DNA from: Strongyloides papillosus
Lineage: Eukaryota > Nematoda > Chromadorea > Rhabditida > Strongyloididae
Direction of reading: 5' to 3'
DNA: 64,000 bases
NCBI GenBank assembly: GCA_005656395.1
Contig: SRSI01000042.1
Location: forward strand, 154,373-218,372
Both the position numbers and the translations under genes were made by a program. A model generated the notes under the pieces. That model had not been told where the DNA came from, did no database searches, and was given only the letters and a program-made list of their open reading frames with translations. Shown one piece after another: positions 21,588 to 32,905 of the stretch; the stretch's first letter is position 1, and each line of letters begins with the position of its first letter.

Positions 21588-21642
21588 TTTACTTGCACTT
21601 TTACTTTAAAAGATTTGTATTAAAATCCTTTCATTATAAAAA
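21588..21642 (+). promoter_or_regulatory. CAP-family promoter block, locus F
   Basis: Same sequence as locus E; TATAAAAA at 21635-21642, 44 bp before the ATG. Confidence 0.6.
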
Positions 21643-21678
21643 GCCATAAATGATTGATACTTTATTTTATAAAAAATA

Positions 21679-22686
21679 ATGTTGTTATCACATTATGTAG
21701 TAATTTTTATGCTGTTTATTTTAATTAATTTAGCTTATCAATTGATATTGGTTCCGTACCGGAAAATAATAAAAGAAAAAACTTATCTCTTTGAATATAA
21801 GGTCATGGCTATCGAACTATGGTCGAAATGGTGAGAAGGATTGTAAAAGATAAAGAATTAGATGATATTGATAATATTTGTATATATTATGTTGGTTTTC
21901 TAGAACATAAAAAATTTACTAAAATTAATGTACAAACTTGCGAAGGTGTAAAATCATTTCTGTATCCACATTGTAAACCAATCAAATATAACGTAACACA
22001 TCCTAATAATCATAAACCAAATATATATCTATGTGGTCATAAGGCTTTTACAAATTTTGAACTTGCTCTTGAATATTCGCTAAAATTTAATTGTTATATT
22101 AAATTTGGAAAAGATGTCACTCACATATTACCTGCTCCAAAGAAATTCTGTGTTATGACAGTATATAGTAAACTATGTTATGTAAAAAATTGGAACAGTT
22201 ATCATATATGGAAAACAGTTTGGTCTAATTGTGACAATTATTGTTACTACTACAAAAAATTTGCACATACTAAAAAAAGAGTAAGTTAATTTTCTATGTC
22301 CTTTTAAAATTATTATATAGTATTTGGATGAGATCAATTATTATAGGAAATCTGTTGGAAATTCAGCTCTTGTTTTATATATAAAATTGGTTATTTTGGC
22401 TCAGAAGCGGGCTGATTTAATGGCTAAATATGGATACTTAATGCCTGATCCAAGGAAATATTACGATGAACTCATTGCTTCTAGTGAATATGGTCATGGA
22501 ATTTATTTAATAAAGATTCTTTATGACGATGCTTGGTTTCACAATTCAAATTTCAATCGAATTTCAGCAAAAAAAAGAGAAATGGCGCGATTATTGTCTA
22601 GCAATCAAAAGCATATTGGAATTGGTATAGCAAAGAAAGGTAAAACTGTTTATGTATGCATAAAGTTTACGCCAAAATTAATATAA
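21679..22686 (+). pseudogene. CAP-like gene, duplicate of locus E with the same one-base deletion (locus F)
   Basis: Exon 1 21679-22280 (602 nt, frameshift near 21801), intron 22281-22320, exon 2 22321-22686 (366 nt). Against locus E I count about five amino-acid changes (for example NCDND to NCDNY, KKKVS to KKRVS, ELMASS to ELIASS, GKAVY to GKTVY) and about four silent changes in the coding part. That ratio suggests no purifying selection since duplication. One change, Asp to Tyr, hits the conserved NC-x2-DC motif. Otherwise as locus E. Confidence 0.8.
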
Positions 22687-23398
22687 AAGAATAAAATTAA
22701 AAATTATTTATGATATATAAAAACGTTATTTCAAAGGATTTGATGTGGTTAACATGTTCATTATTCTATAAGTTTAGATAAATCATTTATTTGGTAAAAT
22801 AAATTTCTGTAACGTGGTTATTAAAAAAATTATTTGCTCATTAAATTAAATATATTTTTATTTTCAAAATTTCACGAAATTTGCTATTAAATACTCTTTC
22901 TCAAGAATGGAATAATTATAATATTTAGTTATTTAAGTTTCAGCTTTGTAAATAAAAAGATTTTCCATATAAAATGATTTAAATTTCCAAGTTGATCATA
23001 AATTAACTTAATTTGTGACAAGAAAAGTTTAAACTTGATTAATTAAGTTCTGAAATAGTGTTTTGCTATTAAAATAATTATTAATTATTCGTGACTTTTA
23101 AAACGTGACGATTTTTTTAAAGCACATTATTAACCAATTATTAGATGAAATAGAACATTTTACTGAATAGTACTTTGTTATAACACTAGATCTAAACATG
23201 GTAAGAAATATATTTTATGAATACATCGATGATATTAGTATCATTTCAATCAGAATTTTATATTGAGTATGAATAAAATATTTATTTAATATCATTATTA
23301 AAATAGTTAACGTATTTCATGTAGAATAACGATATTAAAATCCTCTAAATTTCTATATAATCAGTTTGTTAAACATATGTTAAAGTAATAATTTATAT
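22687..23398. other. Intergenic DNA between loci F and G
   Basis: A+T-rich spacer. The first 170 bp repeat the 3' flank of locus E. A motif copy GTAAATAAAAAGATTTTCCAT lies at about 22948. No coding frame. Confidence 0.5.
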
Positions 23399-23454
23399 GT
23401 TTACTTATACTTTTGTTTCCTCATATTTTAATTTAAATGTTTCCATTATAAAAA
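23399..23454 (+). promoter_or_regulatory. CAP-family promoter block, locus G
   Basis: TTACTTATACTTTTG (23401-23415) and TATAAAAA (23447-23454), 45 bp before the family ATG at 23492. The first motif is also the edge of the 2,422-bp tandem duplication. Confidence 0.7.
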
Positions 23455-23491
23455 GACATAAATGATTGTTATTGTTAATATCAAAAAAAAA

Positions 23492-24497
23492 ATGTTACCA
23501 TCATATTACCGAATTTTTTTTATCTTGTTTATTTTAATTAATTTAACTAATCAAATAATAATAGTTACATACTTGGTGAATTTATCATCCTCAAAACTCA
23601 TATTGGAATATAAAGGCCAGAATTATTATTCTATGTCATCGTTGGTAAAAAAAATTTTAAGAGAAAAATATATTGCACACTTTGAGGATGTTTGCCTATA
23701 CAATGCTGGCTAAAGAAAAGGAGGAAGAATTGTAAAAACTTTTGAAAATACTTGTGATAGCATATTACCATTTATTTATAAACATTATAGTTATAAAAAA
23801 ATTGAAGTTATGTATCCTTATGGTCACCGAGAAGATGTATACACTTGTGGCGATGACGTTGCCTACAAGTTTCCGGCTATTCTTGATTATGCATTAAAAA
23901 AATATTGTTTTATACAATTTAAACCTCGTGGTATTAAACCAATATCTCCACTAGGGAATTGCTGCATTTGGACAGTGTATGGTAAAAAATGTATTATGAA
24001 AAACTCTATTTTTCCTGGTTACTGGCAGAAAATTTGGCTTAATTGTAATAGTGATTGCTACTATTCTAATAATTTTTTAACTACAGAAAAAAATGTAAGT
24101 TAGCTTCAAAACTTATTAGGTATATAAATAGTATTTACGAGAGATAAATCATTATAGAAAAATTTTTGAGAATAACCCCCTATATTGGAATATGAAATTA
24201 TCTGGACTAGCACAAAATCGTGCTTCTTATATGGCTAAACGTAAAAAATTATTACCTGACCCAAGCAAAACGTATGATGAATTAATTGCTTATGCTCCCT
24301 CAGCTAATGGTATCTATCTAATAAATTTGTTATACGAAGAAGCACTATTTGAGAATAGTAAAATTAACAAGTTATCACCAAGAAAAAAGGAAATGGCACG
24401 TTTATTGACCTCTTATCAGCATTATATTGGATTTGGCATGGCAAAAAATGGTAATTCAGTTTATATTTGTATAAAATTTACTCCAAAGTCAATGTAG
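23492..24497 (+). pseudogene. CAP-like gene with a TAA in exon 1 (locus G)
   Basis: Family start at 23492 (an in-frame ATG at 23462 lies in what is 5' UTR in the other genes). Exon 1 runs to 24094 (603 nt) but has a TAA at 23711-23713 directly after the conserved CLYNAG motif. Apart from that codon the exon is open and typical: VYTCGDDVAYKF, CCIWTVYGKKC, NCNSDCYYSNNF. Intron 24095-24131 (37 bp), exon 2 24132-24497 (366 nt) with YLREINHYRK, LAQNRASYMA, GIYLINLLYEE and YIGFGMAKNGNSVYICIKF. It would yield only a 73-residue peptide unless the stop is read through. A second start within exon 1 would lack the signal peptide. Confidence 0.8.
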
Positions 24498-25820
24498 AAG
24501 AAGCAGATTAGAAGTAAAAATGTAAAATATTTTTATTTTAATTCCTATACTTAATTCATAAAAAATATTTATGAGTTTAAGTATAAACTTCAATTAACAA
24601 AATAAAGTTCTTCAACATATTAAAATGCAAAATACTTATTTGTTTCTAAATTCAGTGTGTTTTTATTTCCAAAAATTAATAACCTTCATATTTATGTTTT
24701 AGTTTTGTAAATAAGAAGATTCACCATCTTAATTTCATTTGAGTTTCAAGCTTTGTCTTAGACTGTTTAGTTTATTAAACTAGTATGCAATTAATGAAAT
24801 CATTTCTAAAATAATATTTTGTTATTAAAAACTTTTAATAACGTGTATGCCAGGTGACTCGTTTAATTGCTTCTCAGATTTCCACATTAATAACTTTTTT
24901 CATTATTGAGAAACAAATGAGATATCATATTCATTTATAGCCGAGAAGTATACTACTAATTCTTATAAGTTCTATGTAGAAATCTAGATTTTAAGTAGAT
25001 TTTTGGATCTTCACATAAAGTATATTTCGAAAAATCAAATTAATATAACTTTATCTACATATTCTTGAAAAATCATGGTGATATAGGTTCACTAACAATA
25101 TTCTGTCATTTAATATTTAAATTCTTAAAAAATTTAATAGATATAATGCAGACGTCTTGAGGAAAACGTGAAAAATGAAGGTTAGTAAATTATTTTTATT
25201 ATAATTGGTTAGTAAGTTAGATGTAGAGATTGTCAATAAAATAAATTTCTAATTCAGACATATTGTATGGGAGCCGTTTCTAGAACTATTTAAGCTTGTA
25301 GACTGAGTTGTAGGATCTCATAGAGAATTAGTAGGTAATAAATAGAAAGCGATAGTAAAGCAACATATTCTATATAAAGTTAAATTTAGGTGATTTAGAA
25401 GTACTTTGAGTTTGTTAAGCAAAATTTGTTATTACGTAGTAGATTTTTAAACGCCAGTGGTAGAATTTGTCGATAAGGAAAACAGTATTATCAAAATAAC
25501 AAATATTCTAGTAATATGTAGATAAGAATTAACGTTTTTAGTATTAAAAAATTACAATAATATTTTTCTATGTAAAAAAATTTCATTGTTTTGAATTTAA
25601 TAAATTCATCTAAAATAAACAGGTACATAACTCTGATAAACTAATCCAGATTTCTATGTGGAACTTGTAAAAAGTAAATTCGTTGGCTACAAAATTGAAA
25701 TAATATTTATTTATTATTATTAAAATAGTTAACATATTTCATGTAGAATAACATTATTAAGTTTCTCCAAATTTCTAGAAAATTAGATTGTTAAACATAT
25801 GTTGACTTTATAATTTACGT
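24498..25820. other. Spacer between loci G and H
   Basis: Matches 26,920-28,240. Its first and last thirds are near-identical to that copy, but about 24,720-25,130 differs at many positions. It contains GTAAATAAGAAGATTCACCAT near 24707. No coding frame. Confidence 0.6.
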
Positions 25821-25876
25821 GTTTACTTATACTTTTGTTTCCTCATATTTTAATTTAAATGTTTCCATTATAAAAA
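25821..25876 (+). promoter_or_regulatory. CAP-family promoter block, locus H
   Basis: TTACTTATACTTTTG (25823-25837) and TATAAAAA (25869-25876), identical to locus G downstream of the motif. The DNA just upstream of the motif resembles that of locus I, not G. Confidence 0.7.
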
Positions 25877-25913
25877 GACATAAATGATTGTTATTGTTAA
25901 TATCAAAAAAAAA

Positions 25914-26976
25914 ATGTTACCATCATATTACCGAATTTTTTTTATCTTGTTTATTTTAATTAATTTAACTAATCAAATAATAATAGTTACATACTTGGTG
26001 AATTTATCATCCTCAAAACTCATATTGGAATATAAAGGCCAGAATTATTATTCTATGTCATCGTTGGTAAAAAAAATTTTAAGAGAAAAATATATTGCAC
26101 ACTTTGAGGATGTTTGCCTATACAATGCTGGCTAAAGAAAAGGAGGAAGAATTGTAAAAACTTTTGAAAATACTTGTGATAGCATATTACCATTTATTTA
26201 TAAACATTATAGTTATAAAAAAATTGAAGTTATGTATCCTTATGGTCACCGAGAAGATGTATACACTTGTGGCGATGACGTTGCCTACAAGTTTCCGGCT
26301 ATTCTTGATTATGCATTAAAAAAATATTGTTTTATACAATTTAAACCTCGTGGTATTAAACCAATATCTCCACTAGGGAATTGCTGCATTTGGACAGTGT
26401 ATGGTAAAAAATGTATTATGAAAAACTCTATTTTTCCTGGTTACTGGCAGAAAATTTGGCTTAATTGTAATAGTGATTGCTACTATTCTAATAATTTTTT
26501 AACTACAGAAAAAAATGTAAGTTAGCTTCAAAACTTATTAGGTATATAAATAGTATTTGCGAGAGATAAATCATTATAGAAAAATTTTTGAGAATAACCC
26601 CCTATATTGGAATATGAAATTATCTGGACTAGCACAAAATCGTGCTTCTTATATGGCTAAACGTAAAAAATTATTACCTGACCCAAGCAAAACGTATGAT
26701 GAATTAATTGCTTATGCTCCCTCAGCTAATGGTATCTATCTAATAAATTTGTTATACGAAGAAGCACTATTTGAGAATAGTAAAATTAACAAGTTATCAC
26801 CAAGAAAAAAGGAAATGGCACGTTTATTGACCTCTTATCAGCATTATATTGGATTTGGCATGGCAAAAAATGGTAATTCAGTTTATATTTGTATAAAATT
26901 TACTCCAAAGTCAATGTATAAGAAGCAGATTAGAAGTAAAAATGTAAAATATTTTTATTTTAATTCCTATACTTAA
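25914..26976 (+). pseudogene. CAP-like gene, duplicate of G with the same stop and a lost terminator (locus H)
   Basis: Exon 1 25914-26516 with the shared TAA at 26133-26135; intron 26517-26553; exon 2 26554-26976. Over about 1.1 kb it differs from locus G at about two positions: a silent TTA/TTG at the start of exon 2, and TAG to TAT at the normal stop, which adds 19 residues ending FYFNSYT. The lost terminator fits a gene no longer under constraint. Otherwise as locus G. Confidence 0.8.
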
Positions 26977-28242
26977 TTCATAAAAAATATTTATGAGTTT
27001 AAGTATAAACTTCAATTAACAAAATAAAGTTCTTCAACATATTAAAATGCAAAATACTTATTTGTTTCTAAATTCAGTGTGTTTTTATTTCCAAAAATTA
27101 ATAACCTTCATATTTATATTTTGGTTATGTAAATAAGAAGATTCACCATCTTAATTTCATTTGAGTTTCAAGCTTTGTCTTAGACTGTTTAGTTTATTAA
27201 ACTAGTATGCAATTAATGAAATCATTTCTAAAATAATATTTTGTTATTAAAAACTTTTAATAACGTGTATGTCAGATGACTAGTTTAATTGCTTCTCAGA
27301 TTTCCACATTAATAGCTTTTTTCATTATTGATATACAAATAAGATATCATATTCATTTATAGCTAAGAAGTACACTACTAATTCTTATAAGTTCTATAAA
27401 GAAATCTAGATTTTAAATAGAGTTATGGATTTTCACATTAATTATTTTTCAAAAAATCAAATTAATATAACTTTATTTACATATTCGTAAAATATCATGG
27501 AAATATAGGTGTACTATCAGCATTCAGTTATTTAATATTAGAATTCTTAAGAAATTTAATAGATCTAATGCAGACGTCTTGAGGAAAACGTGAAAAATGA
27601 AGATTAGTTAATTATTTTTATTATAATTATTTAGTAAGTTAGATGTAAAGATTGTCAATAAAATAAATTTCTAATTCAGACATATCGTATGGGAGCCGTT
27701 TCTAGAACTATTTAAGCTTGTAGACTGAGTTGTAGGATCTCATAGAGAATTAGTAGGTAATAAATAGAAAGCGATAGTAAAGCAACATATTCTATATAAA
27801 GTTAAATTTAGGTGATTTAGAAGTACTTTGAGTTTGTTAAGCAAAATTTGTTATTACGTAGTAGATTTTTAAACGCCAGTGGTAGAATTTGTCGATAAGG
27901 AAAACAGTATTATCAAAATAACAAATATTCTTGTAATATGTAGATAAGAATTAACGTTTTTAGTATTAAAAAATTACAATAATATTTTTCTATGTAAGAA
28001 AATTTCATTGTTTTGAATTTAATAAATTCATCTAAAATAAACAGGTACATAACTCTGATAAACTAATCCAGATTTCTATGTGGAACTTGTAAAAAGTAAA
28101 TTCGTTGGCTACAAAATTGAAATAATATTTATTTATTATTATTAAAATAGTTAACATATTTCATGTAGAATAACATTATTAAGTTTCTCCAAATTTCTAG
28201 AAAATTAGATTGTTAAACATATGTTGACTTTATAATTTACGT
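26977..28242. other. Spacer between loci H and I
   Basis: Second copy of the G-H spacer. About 27,140-27,550 is the diverged patch; 27,560-28,245 is almost identical to 25,140-25,823. No coding frame. Confidence 0.6.
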
Positions 28243-28299
28243 GTTTACTTATACTTTTGCTTCCATTATTTCTAGATTAAAACCTTTCCGCTATAAAAA
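28243..28299 (+). promoter_or_regulatory. CAP-family promoter block, locus I
   Basis: TTACTTATACTTTTG (28245-28259) and TATAAAAA (28292-28299), 40 bp before the ATG. Confidence 0.7.
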
Positions 28300-28331
28300 G
28301 GCATAAATTATTATTTATTATATTAAAGAAA

Positions 28332-29334
28332 ATGTATATATCATATTACGAAATATTCTTTATTCTGATTGTTCTAATTACTTTAACTCATCAAATATTA
28401 TTAGCCCCATATTTGATAAAATTACTTAAATCAAAATTTCTTTTCGAGTACAAAACCGTTACATATAGTAATATAACATTAATGGTAAAAACAATTCTAA
28501 AAGAAAAATATACAGATAAAATCGAAGATGTTTGTATTTATAATTCTGGTCATAGAAAAAGAAACATGATTGTTAAAGTTATTGTACCAAAATGTGAAAG
28601 TATATTACCATATGTTTATCAACACTATAGTTCTACAAAAATTGATGTCATAAATCCTAGTACTTATGGAGAAGACGTATATTCTTGCAACAATAGAATT
28701 TTCTACGATTTTGAGAGTGCTCTTGACTATGCATTGAAAACACGTAGCTATATCACATTTAATCCACGTGGTGGCAGTCCAATACCTCCACTAAGAGATT
28801 TCTGTATTTTGACAAGATATGGTAGAATATGTCAAATGAAAAATTCACCCCTTCCCAATCACTGGAAGAAAATTTGGTCTAATTGTAATAGTGATTGCTA
28901 TTTTTATAAAAATTTTATCATCGCAAAAAAAAATGTAAGTTAACTTTAAAAGTTATTAATTTTATAAATAGTATTTGGAAGAGATTAATTTCAACAGAAA
29001 AATTTACAAAGATTTGCCTCTAACTTTAAATGCAAAATTGTCTGAACTAGCCCAAAGATGTGCTAATTTAATGGCAAAATTAAAACGTTTAAGGTCTGAG
29101 CAAACGAAAAACATTAATGAAATAGTTGCTTATGCTCCTAATGCTAATGGCATGTATTTAATGAAACTGTTATTTGAAGATTCTTATGTGAATCGTAACA
29201 CTAATAAAATATTACCGAAAAACAGTAAAATAGGACAATTATTGTCTCCTAAACAAAAATTTATTGGAATTGGTATGACTAAGGAAGGTAGTGGAGTTTT
29301 TATTTGCTTAAAATATACTTCAATGCGAGTTTAG
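28332..29334 (+). CDS. Secreted CAP (SCP/TAPS)-like protein, two exons (locus I), intact
   Basis: Exon 1 28332-28934 (603 nt), intron 28935-28971 (37 bp, phase 0), exon 2 28972-29334 (363 nt); 321 residues. Signal peptide residues 1-21. The N-terminal domain has seven cysteines at 68, 88, 119, 158, 167, 185 and 189, in the contexts EDVCIYNSG, PKCES, YSCNN, RDFCIL, GRICQMK and SNCNSDC. The CAP-like half begins YLEEINFNRK and contains LSELAQRCANLMA, NGMYLMKLLFEDSY and FIGIGMTKEGSGVFICLKY; no CAP catalytic His/Glu set is seen. Closest visible relative in the window is locus J, with long identical blocks such as the region coding ALKTRSYITFNPRGG. A 4.4 kb inverted-repeat element follows 16 bp after the stop. 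Confidence 0.8.
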
Positions 29335-29732
29335 AAGAATCAGATTAAACACATAAAATCAAATCCTTCTCTCACGAAGGATGTTATGTAAAACTACTTT
29401 TTTTGTACATATAATTTCGTAGGTCTCATTTTTGCATATACAAAATTCCACAAAATAAAGTATATTTTATTATTTTTTGTATATACAGTTAATATGATAG
29501 ATAACTATTTTAAAATAATATGCTTATGTCAAAAATTATTAAATGCATATACCTTTCGTTTTTAAAATCACTAAACAAAAAATTATGAGCGGAAACACTG
29601 CTTTCATTTTTTTTACATAATTTATTTGTCTAATAATGGACATGAAAAAAATAGTAAAATTTACTAAGTTTTTTAAAATATTAAATACATTTAAATTTGA
29701 TAAATTTCTTTATTTCGTGTGTTTTTGGAATA

Positions 29733-32126
29733 TACACTTAAAAATGAAAACTGTCGTTTTGACAAATACACTATAACCCTCCGATGTAGTGTTAAGATAA
29801 TAAAATATTCATTTATTTTATTATTAAAGTTACTGTTATTAAATATTCTAAGTATACTCAATTTAAAAAAATTACTATAGTACTTATCATAAATGTCAAA
29901 TCACTTAAAAACAAAATGAGATATCATTTTTCATAAATCCATATACCTTTATTTATTATTGTTTGTGGTTTTTTCAGGAAATGTATTGTATATTTTAAAA
30001 AGCAGATATGAAAGTTGTATTGACTGTATATGGTGTCGAAACGACTTACATACTTGTTATAATAGTTTGCCATGCTTTTTTTAGAAAATGTATATACATT
30101 TCTTATAAAATGTACATACTCTGTCAAAACGACATTACCTATACATTTTTTTATAAAAGTGCACATAAATTTCTTATAACTTACCATACATTTTTTTAAA
30201 AGTGAATCGTTATATTAGCATAAATGTATGATCAATCTTAAAAATTAGACTTGATTTTTCTATTAAATTAACTATACTAAATAGTGAGTTTATACAGGTT
30301 AAAACGACTTGCACAAAAAAATAGTGCCAAAAATTCAACATTTCAACAAAAATCGTTAATTTTTTTGTATTTTTTATAAAATATACGAAAGATCGTAATT
30401 TATAAACACTAAAATAATGAATTTAACATGTAATAATTATGTTTTTACAATTACTATTGTCTTTAAGTAATTTTTTATTTTTTTAAATATTATTGCACTT
30501 TTTTATACTAATTTAATCTACTTTTCAACAAAAATATTTATAAATTAACAAAATTCAAGAACGTGAGTAATTTTTAAAACTTTAAAGAGATTAAAAGTAA
30601 TTTTTTTAAACAATAGGTTTTTATTTTGTTGTCTTAATAATAATAAAAATTTTAAAATAACTATTATTTACAATTTTATTAATAGCATGCATCAAAATGA
30701 ACAATTTTAGTGCCGCGTCATAAAAAATATATTTTTCTTGAAATATTTATTGCTAACTAAACTTAACTATGTGTACTTTTTTAACAAATTATTTAATAGA
30801 ATTTATGTTAAAACAATATAAAAAAACTTAAAAGTATGTAATCTTTCAACAAATAATTTAATAGAATTTATGTTAAAATAATATAAAAAAACTTAAAATT
30901 ATGTAATTTTTCAACAAATAATTTAAATGAGTTTGTTTTATAATAGTACAGAAAATTTAAGTATAATTAGAAAATATTTCGTGATGCAAGAGTTTCAGAA
31001 TGTTATTGGTTGTCTAATAGTCATGGTTTAGATAATAATTTTCTTTTATAAAATGAATTTAACATTCACAAGATAAACTTGTAGCTTGACATGTAAAATT
31101 TTTCACAGCTAGTTGTTTCAAATGCATTAATCATATTTAATCATTTAGAAAGTACTAACCTACTTTTTTAGCTTTAATAGTTAATAAAATCCAGGAGAAA
31201 AAAAATTTAGGTATAAATAATTTAATTCATTATAAAATTTTCCCTGTAATTCGTGTGAGGAAATAAAAAAGTCAACCCGGCAAAAAATTAACTCATGTCG
31301 GGTCGGATGCCGGGTAATTTTACCCGTCGATGCATGCAATTTATTAAATTATAGTATACAAATTACAAAAGAAAAGTTTCAAAAGATTGTACAAGTTTAA
31401 AATAATAATATCCGTATTTTATTACTTTTGATGTATAATTATCGTCTATAACAATCATAATTAATTAGTTTTATCTTTCTCAAAATTTTTATAGTAGTTA
31501 AGGTTCACATTTATAATATTTTTCTTCCTTTTTGAATCTTTCTTAAGTCATTCTCAAAAATCATAGGGGTTTCACTTTATCACTAATATTTTTAAAAAGA
31601 TTCATATACATTTTTATAAAAAATATATATCAATTTACAAATATAAGTATGTATTTTGCATTGATTATACATAATTTCTTATAAAAAACAACCATACAAT
31701 TTAAAAATGTATAGTAAATATCGTTTAGAAATGTCTATACATTTTATACAAAAATGTATAACAAGTAATAAAAAAAGTATGTATGTCGTTTCGACTGTAT
31801 GTACATTTTTAAAAAAATGCTATAAAATTTCGAAAAATGTTTGGTACTTTCTTTAGGATATGTCTATACATTTTTTTATAAAAATATATAGCAATTTCTA
31901 AAAGAAGGTATGTTTGTCGTTTTGACTGTATGTACATTTTTTTTAAAAAAGTCATACATTTTACGAAAAATATATGGCATTTCCTAAAAAATTGAAAAAT
32001 ATTTTATATATATAATGTGGGACTAATTAACAATAAGATAATTGGTAGTCGAAATAACAGAATTCTGCATTATAACCCTTGATTTCACAATTTCTGTCAA
32101 AACAACAGTTTTAAATTTTGAGTGTA
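29733..32126. mobile_element. 2.4 kb inverted-repeat element with TA ends
   Basis: The left end TACACTTAAAAATGAAAACT and the inverse of the right end (TACACTCAAAATTTAAAACT) share about 30 bp including TGTYGTTTTGACA. Subterminal blocks with TATGTAAGTCGTTTCGACAC-like sequence recur in inverted orientation near 30020-30060, 31770-31805 and 31905-31940. TA at both borders suggests a Tc1/mariner-type target. No transposase frame is present, so it is non-autonomous. Confidence 0.6.
30781..30960. repeat. 65-bp tandem repeat, about 2.7 units
   Basis: Units start near 30781, 30846 and 30911 with CAACAAATAATTTAATAGAA-like sequence. The first two are close to identical; the third diverges after about 20 bp. 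Confidence 0.75.
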
Positions 32127-32175
32127 ATCTTCAATAAATGTATTTTTTTGACTTGAAATAATGTAGTAAAGTTAT

Positions 32176-32905
32176 TTATATTTTAACCGATGAAAGTATA
32201 ATAAATAGAAAGATAGATTTTGCTTTTTTTATCTTCAATATCAACTGTATCATTTTCAGTGATATGGAGCCATTTATCTGGAATGACACCATATACTCAT
32301 CAACAACATCGCCTTGAATAGCAATTTTATTGGCCCCTGTTACACTACTAAAACAGACTAACTTGAATGTAAAGAATTTTGTTGCTACTTTAAAATCAAT
32401 TTTATAAGTGTAAAGGAACGGGATTCCTATGTGGAATTTAGGGGTATAAAATCTTAGAAAAATCATCACATTATTATTATTGTATTTTCTCACTTTAACT
32501 GACGTCATCATTTTTGTAATAAAATATATTTCTAACCCTGTGTTGGATTTACAATAAGTACTAAGATTTTTAACAGTTGTTGTATATCTATTTGTTTCTC
32601 TTGAAGCTCTATATGCAGAACTATTTTTGGTTCATCCACAGCAACACTTAATTCTTATACGTCCACGTTTCTGATGCCTATTTTTCTCAAGTACATCATT
32701 ATTTTTTATCACAATTCCTTCTACATATTTTACAACCTCTTGACTTGATTATGTAGAATAATTTTTTTATACTATACTCATAATACTCAAATAGCATTGC
32801 ACATTCTGAAAAATTATTACTAAAAACTTAAAAAACTTTAAACTTAACTGGACGATAGACAACTTCCAAAGAATATGTTGGGTTATTTTCCTTAACTTCA
32901 GTCAT
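32176..32905 (-). pseudogene. Unrecognised decayed coding region
   Basis: On the minus strand a 111-codon frame (32511 to 32176) of non-repetitive, ordinary amino-acid composition contains FYTPKFHIGIPFLYTYKIDF and SSVTGANKIAIQGDVVDEYM. Upstream to about 32905 shorter protein-like pieces appear in other frames: MTEVKENNPTYSLEVVYRPV and a basic, cysteine-rich piece (KRGRIRIKCCCG). Several stops separate them. I do not recognise the family. It lies inside the 4.4 kb inverted-repeat element, so it may be that element's decayed protein. Confidence 0.35.

Larger units (their letters stand above)
21150..22860 (+). repeat. Tandem duplicate unit 2 (locus F)
   Basis: Near-identical partner of 16,130-17,850; see that entry. 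It includes the GTAAATAAAAAAATTTACCAT motif at 21200-21220. Confidence 0.9.
23401..25822 (+). repeat. 2,422-bp tandem duplicate, unit 1
   Basis: Begins at TTACTTATACTTTTG and contains locus G with its 3' spacer. The same string recurs at 25823 and 28245, so the unit length is 2,422 bp in both steps. Confidence 0.92.
25823..28244 (+). repeat. 2,422-bp tandem duplicate, unit 2
   Basis: Second copy of the unit starting at 23401; ends at the same motif in front of locus I (28245). Confidence 0.92.

Noticed and set aside
23462..23491. Upstream ATG as start of locus G (and the same at 25884 for H)
   Set aside because: All other family genes start at the position matching 23492, and ATGATTGTT lies in their 5' leader; the extension would bury the signal peptide behind ten residues.
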